DNA of 8,085 nucleotides from Dehalococcoidales bacterium (GTDB lineage Bacteria > Chloroflexota > Dehalococcoidia > Dehalococcoidales > DAOVUZ01), in contig DAOVUZ010000029.1 of NCBI GenBank assembly GCA_030632305.1, positions 1 to 8,085 on the forward strand, given 5' to 3'. How positions within the stretch are numbered: position 1 is the first letter of the stretch; each line of letters starts with the position of its first letter. The notes below the pieces were generated by a model. It had not been told where the DNA came from. It was given only the letters and a program-made list of their open reading frames with translations, and searched no databases. Below, piece by piece: positions 5,975-8,085 of this stretch. Both the position numbers and the translations under genes were made by a program.

Positions 5975-6700
5975 TCACTTCTTACTGGAGACTAGGGTAC
6001 CAATAGGTTCACCAATTACAGCCCGTTCTATACTGCGGGGAGCCTGAAGGTTAAAAACAATTATCGGTAGCTTGTTTTCTAGACATAGTGAGAGCGCGGT
6101 AGCATCCATTACCTCCAGGTGCATATCTAATGCTTCTAGGTGAGTAAGTCGGTCAAACTTCTTGGCGTTACGATTTTTGGCGGGGTCAGCACTGTAGATA
6201 CCATCAACATTGTTTTTTGTCATAAGTAACACTTCAGCCTCAATCTCTATTGCCCGCAGAGCGGCTGCGGTGTCAGTGGTCATATACGGATTGCCGGTGC
6301 CCCCGGCGAAGATAACGGCTCTGCCCTTCTCCAGGTGCCGAATAGCCCGGCGTCTGATGTAAGGTTCAGCCACCTGTTGGATATTTATCGCTGATTGAGT
6401 TCTGGTAGTTACCCCTTTTCTTTCCAGTGTATCCTGGAGAGCCAGGGCATTTATTACTGTAGCTAGCATCCCGGCATAGTCAGCGGTGACCCTTTCCATC
6501 CCGTCCTCCTCAGCCTTAGCCCCACGCCAGATATTACCACCACCGACAACAATACCTACACCTACTCCCATTTCTATCACTTGCTTAATCTGCTTGGCTA
6601 CCTTGGTTAAGGTAGAGGCATCAATGCCAAAGTTAACGCCACCACTGAATGACTCTCCACTGAGCTTTAGTAAAACACGCTTGTATTTGGTAGCAGTCAT
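5975..6700 (-). CDS. pyrH: Uridylate kinase (UMP kinase)
   Basis: This 241-aa enzyme phosphorylates UMP to UDP with ATP and belongs to the amino-acid kinase fold, unrelated to eukaryotic UMP/CMP kinases. It shows RVLLKLSGESF at 8-18 (phosphate-binding Lys12), the glycine loop VVGGGNIWRG at 51-60, and ADYAGMLATVINALAL at 73-88. The UMP-binding loop FAGGTGNPYMTTDTAA lies at 131-146. The nucleotide segment TKNNVDGIYSADPAKN is at 161-176, followed by MDATALSLC at 198-206. Bacterial PyrH is usually hexameric, activated by GTP and inhibited by UTP (family knowledge). The ATG at 6698-6700 has GGGAAGG just upstream. A 153-base spacer separates it from tsf, the longest gap in the upstream half of the cluster, so an internal promoter is possible. 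Confidence 0.97.
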   Translation of the reverse strand: MTATKYKRVLLKLSGESFSGGVNFGIDASTLTKVAKQIKQVIEMGVGVGIVVGGGNIWRGAKAEEDGMERVTADYAGMLATVINALALQDTLERKGVTTRTQSAINIQQVAEPYIRRRAIRHLEKGRAVIFAGGTGNPYMTTDTAAALRAIEIEAEVLLMTKNNVDGIYSADPAKNRNAKKFDRLTHLEALDMHLEVMDATALSLCLENKLPIIVFNLQAPRSIERAVIGEPIGTLVSSKK

Positions 6701-6853
6701 TACCTTCCCTTTAACACACTCTCAATACGATTTGGTTGTCCTTCAATCCCAGCTATTTTTCTTTGTGATTCTCAACACCGGTAATGCAAATTACTAATAC
6801 TGATAACTATTACTACTAATATACTACCTGGTAACTATAATAGCTCCTGCTAT
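6701..6853 (-). other. AT-rich spacer between tsf and pyrH
   Basis: This non-coding spacer has stops in all frames and no convincing -35/-10 pair. It holds an 8-base direct repeat TACTAATA at 6792-6799 and 6814-6821 (22-base period) in a TA-rich tract. It also has two weak 5-bp hairpins: GTAAT-GCAA-ATTAC at 6781-6794 and ATAGC-TCCT-GCTAT at 6840-6853, the latter immediately after the tsf stop. These could be regulatory or processing sites, but none is strong enough to name. The pyrH ribosome-binding site GGGAAGG lies at the end next to pyrH. Confidence 0.4.
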
Positions 6854-7357
6854 CTATCCGCCTATTTTGAATCTGGCAAATCTGGCTACTTTGATATTCT
6901 CCCCTACCTTGGCAATAGTTTCAGTTATGATATCTTGAACTGTCTCATCGGGGTCCTTGATGTAAGGCTGAAGAAGCAGGCAAGCTACCTCAGGCTCTAT
7001 ATCAGCTCCTTCGGGGATTTCTTCCCTTGAGATGAATTTGGGGTCTTGAGCAGCTATCTGCATCGCTAAGTGGTGAGCTAGTTCCTTGAATTCGTCAGTG
7101 CGAGCTACAAAGTCACTTTCACAGTTCAGTTCAACCATGGCTCCTATGCACCCTCTAGTATGGACATAGGTCTCAATTATCCCCTGGGTGGTAGCGCGCT
7201 CTGCTTTTTTCTGTGCCTGTAATAGACCCTGTTGTTTCAGAATCTGTAGTGCCTTTTCCGTATCTCCTTCCGCTTCAAGGAGAGCATTCCGGCACAGCAT
7301 AATACCGGCTCCGGTTTGCTCTCTTAACCCTTTTACCACAACTACTGAAATTTCCAA
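6854..7357 (-). CDS. tsf: Translation elongation factor Ts (short form)
   Basis: This 167-aa protein is the nucleotide exchange factor for EF-Tu. The N-terminal UBA-like domain (about 1-45) reads MEISVVVVKGLREQTGAGIM and then LCRNALLEAEGDTEKALQIL, followed by a linker with QKKAERATTQG. The core EF-Tu contact motif SDFVAR is at 81-86 in LNCESDFVARTDEFKELAHH. The C-terminal part is short; there is one core subdomain instead of the two seen in E. coli (283 aa), as in other compact EF-Ts proteins. The usual TGAG-x-MDCK has Leu in place of Asp. The start is TTG at 7355-7357, chosen because GGAGG lies 5 bases upstream and MEISV matches the family start. In-frame ATGs further upstream overlap the rpsB stop and add non-family residues. 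Only 13 bases separate it from rpsB. Confidence 0.95.
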   Translation of the reverse strand: MEISVVVVKGLREQTGAGIMLCRNALLEAEGDTEKALQILKQQGLLQAQKKAERATTQGIIETYVHTRGCIGAMVELNCESDFVARTDEFKELAHHLAMQIAAQDPKFISREEIPEGADIEPEVACLLLQPYIKDPDETVQDIITETIAKVGENIKVARFARFKIGG

Positions 7358-7362
7358 TCTTT

Positions 7363-7367
7363 CCTCC
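7363..7367 (-). promoter_or_regulatory. Ribosome-binding site deciding the tsf TTG start
   Basis: The minus strand reads GGAGG here, 5 bases before the TTG at 7357. It is the strongest Shine-Dalgarno in the window and lies wholly in the rpsB-tsf gap. It argues for the TTG start over the ATGs that overlap the rpsB stop codon. Confidence 0.85.
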
Positions 7368-7370
7368 ACA

Positions 7371-8085
7371 TTATGCATCATCGGGCGTAAAGATAAGAGG
7401 TTCAGTAACCTCTTTAGCCTCAAACTCTTCTAAGCCCTCCTGAGGGGCTTCCTCTGTCAGAATTTCAGTGATGCCTGTTCTGCCTTCAATAATTGAGTCG
7501 GCGACTTTACTGCATATTAGTCTGATGGCTCTGATAGCATCGTCGTTGGCTGGAATCGGGTAGTCTATATCATCAGGGTTACAATTGGTATCTACTATAG
7601 CTACCATTGGTATTCTCATACGTTTGGCTTCAGCCAGAGCAATCCTTTCCTTTACTGGGTCAACAATGAATAGGGCAGTTGGTAGGCTGGTCATCTCTTT
7701 GAAACCACCCATCTGCCGGTTGAGGCGTGAAATTTCCTCCCCAAGTTTTAGGGCTTCCTTTTTAGGTAAGCGGTTAAAGTCCCCTCTGGTCTGCTGGTCT
7801 TCCGAGCGAACAAGGTAGTCGATACGGGCTTGTATAGTAGCGAAATTAGTCAATACCCCGCCCAGCCAGCGTTGGTTGACATAATACATACCGCAGCGCT
7901 TGGCTTCCTCTTCTATTGACTCTTGAGCTTGCTTTTTAGTACCAACAAAAAGGATAATGCCACCTTCGGCTGCCACTTGCTGAATAAAGTCGCAGGCTTT
8001 ATCTAACATAACCACCGTTTGCTCTAAGTCAATAATATGGATGCCATTGCGCTTGGTGAAGATATAGCTCTTCATACGAGGGTTC
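7371..8085 (-). CDS. rpsB: Small ribosomal subunit protein S2 (uS2), 5' end beyond window
   Basis: S2 is a 30S subunit protein needed for late assembly and mRNA binding. The visible reading frame begins NPRMKSYIFTKRNGIHIIDL. The base before it is G, which fits the usual Trp of the RRWNPRM motif, so the true start lies off the right edge, probably some 20-35 codons away; the internal Met is not the start. Both family signatures are present: LFVGTKKQAQESIEEEA with YYVNQRWLGGVLTNF, and PTALFIVDPVKERIALAEA followed by IPMVAIVDTNCNPDDIDYPI. The last 30 or so residues form an acidic tail (EEAPQEGLEEFEAKEVTEP), which is variable in length in this family. rpsB-tsf adjacency is nearly universal in bacteria. 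In E. coli S2 represses its own operon, but that control cannot be judged here because the leader is missing. Confidence 0.97.
   Translation of the reverse strand, partial: NPRMKSYIFTKRNGIHIIDLEQTVVMLDKACDFIQQVAAEGGIILFVGTKKQAQESIEEEAKRCGMYYVNQRWLGGVLTNFATIQARIDYLVRSEDQQTRGDFNRLPKKEALKLGEEISRLNRQMGGFKEMTSLPTALFIVDPVKERIALAEAKRMRIPMVAIVDTNCNPDDIDYPIPANDDAIRAIRLICSKVADSIIEGRTGITEILTEEAPQEGLEEFEAKEVTEPLIFTPDDA

Noticed and set aside
5465..5995. Plus-strand open frame of 176 codons opposite frr
   Set aside because: It is a mirror of the intact frr gene, rich in Ser and Arg as antisense shadows often are, with no recognisable domain.
7358..7423. N-terminal extension of tsf by 22 residues
   Set aside because: It overlaps the rpsB 3' end, and the TTG at 7357 has a strong GGAGG at ideal spacing and matches the family start.

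Overview
This window is a compact housekeeping gene cluster read entirely from the minus strand. In transcription order (right to left) it holds rpsB (5' end off the window), tsf, pyrH, frr, uppS, cdsA, dxr, rseP, ispG and proS (3' end off the window). All eight complete genes are intact, of normal family length, and keep the key motifs I looked for. The order resembles the widespread rpsB-tsf-pyrH-frr-(dxr)-uppS-cdsA-rseP neighbourhood, but dxr lies after cdsA and ispG and proS are appended. From memory this arrangement, the very short EF-Ts (about 167 aa) and the 348-aa IspG fit Chloroflexota of the class Dehalococcoidia. That placement is inference; no rRNA is present to confirm it.

Layout: rpsB and tsf (7371-8085, 6854-7357) make ribosomal protein S2 and EF-Ts. 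After a 153-base AT-rich spacer come pyrH and frr (UMP kinase, ribosome recycling factor), one base apart. A 38-base gap leads to uppS (undecaprenyl diphosphate synthase). The 192-base uppS-cdsA gap is filled with hairpin-forming repeat units. Then cdsA, dxr, rseP and ispG run as a tightly overlapping block (16-, 16- and 4-base overlaps). A 138-base gap carrying another repeat copy precedes proS.

The genes link three tasks. Translation is served by rpsB, tsf, frr and proS, and nucleotide supply by pyrH. Envelope lipid supply is served by dxr and ispG (two MEP-pathway steps), uppS (which uses the isoprenoid product), cdsA (CDP-diacylglycerol) and the membrane protease rseP.

I see no novel protein system. 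The main unexplained structure is non-coding: a dispersed repeat with a paired-hairpin architecture. There is one copy in the ispG-proS gap and two inverted units in the uppS-cdsA gap. It shows compensatory base changes, an 18-base flanking direct repeat, and a possible role as the cdsA ribosome-binding site.
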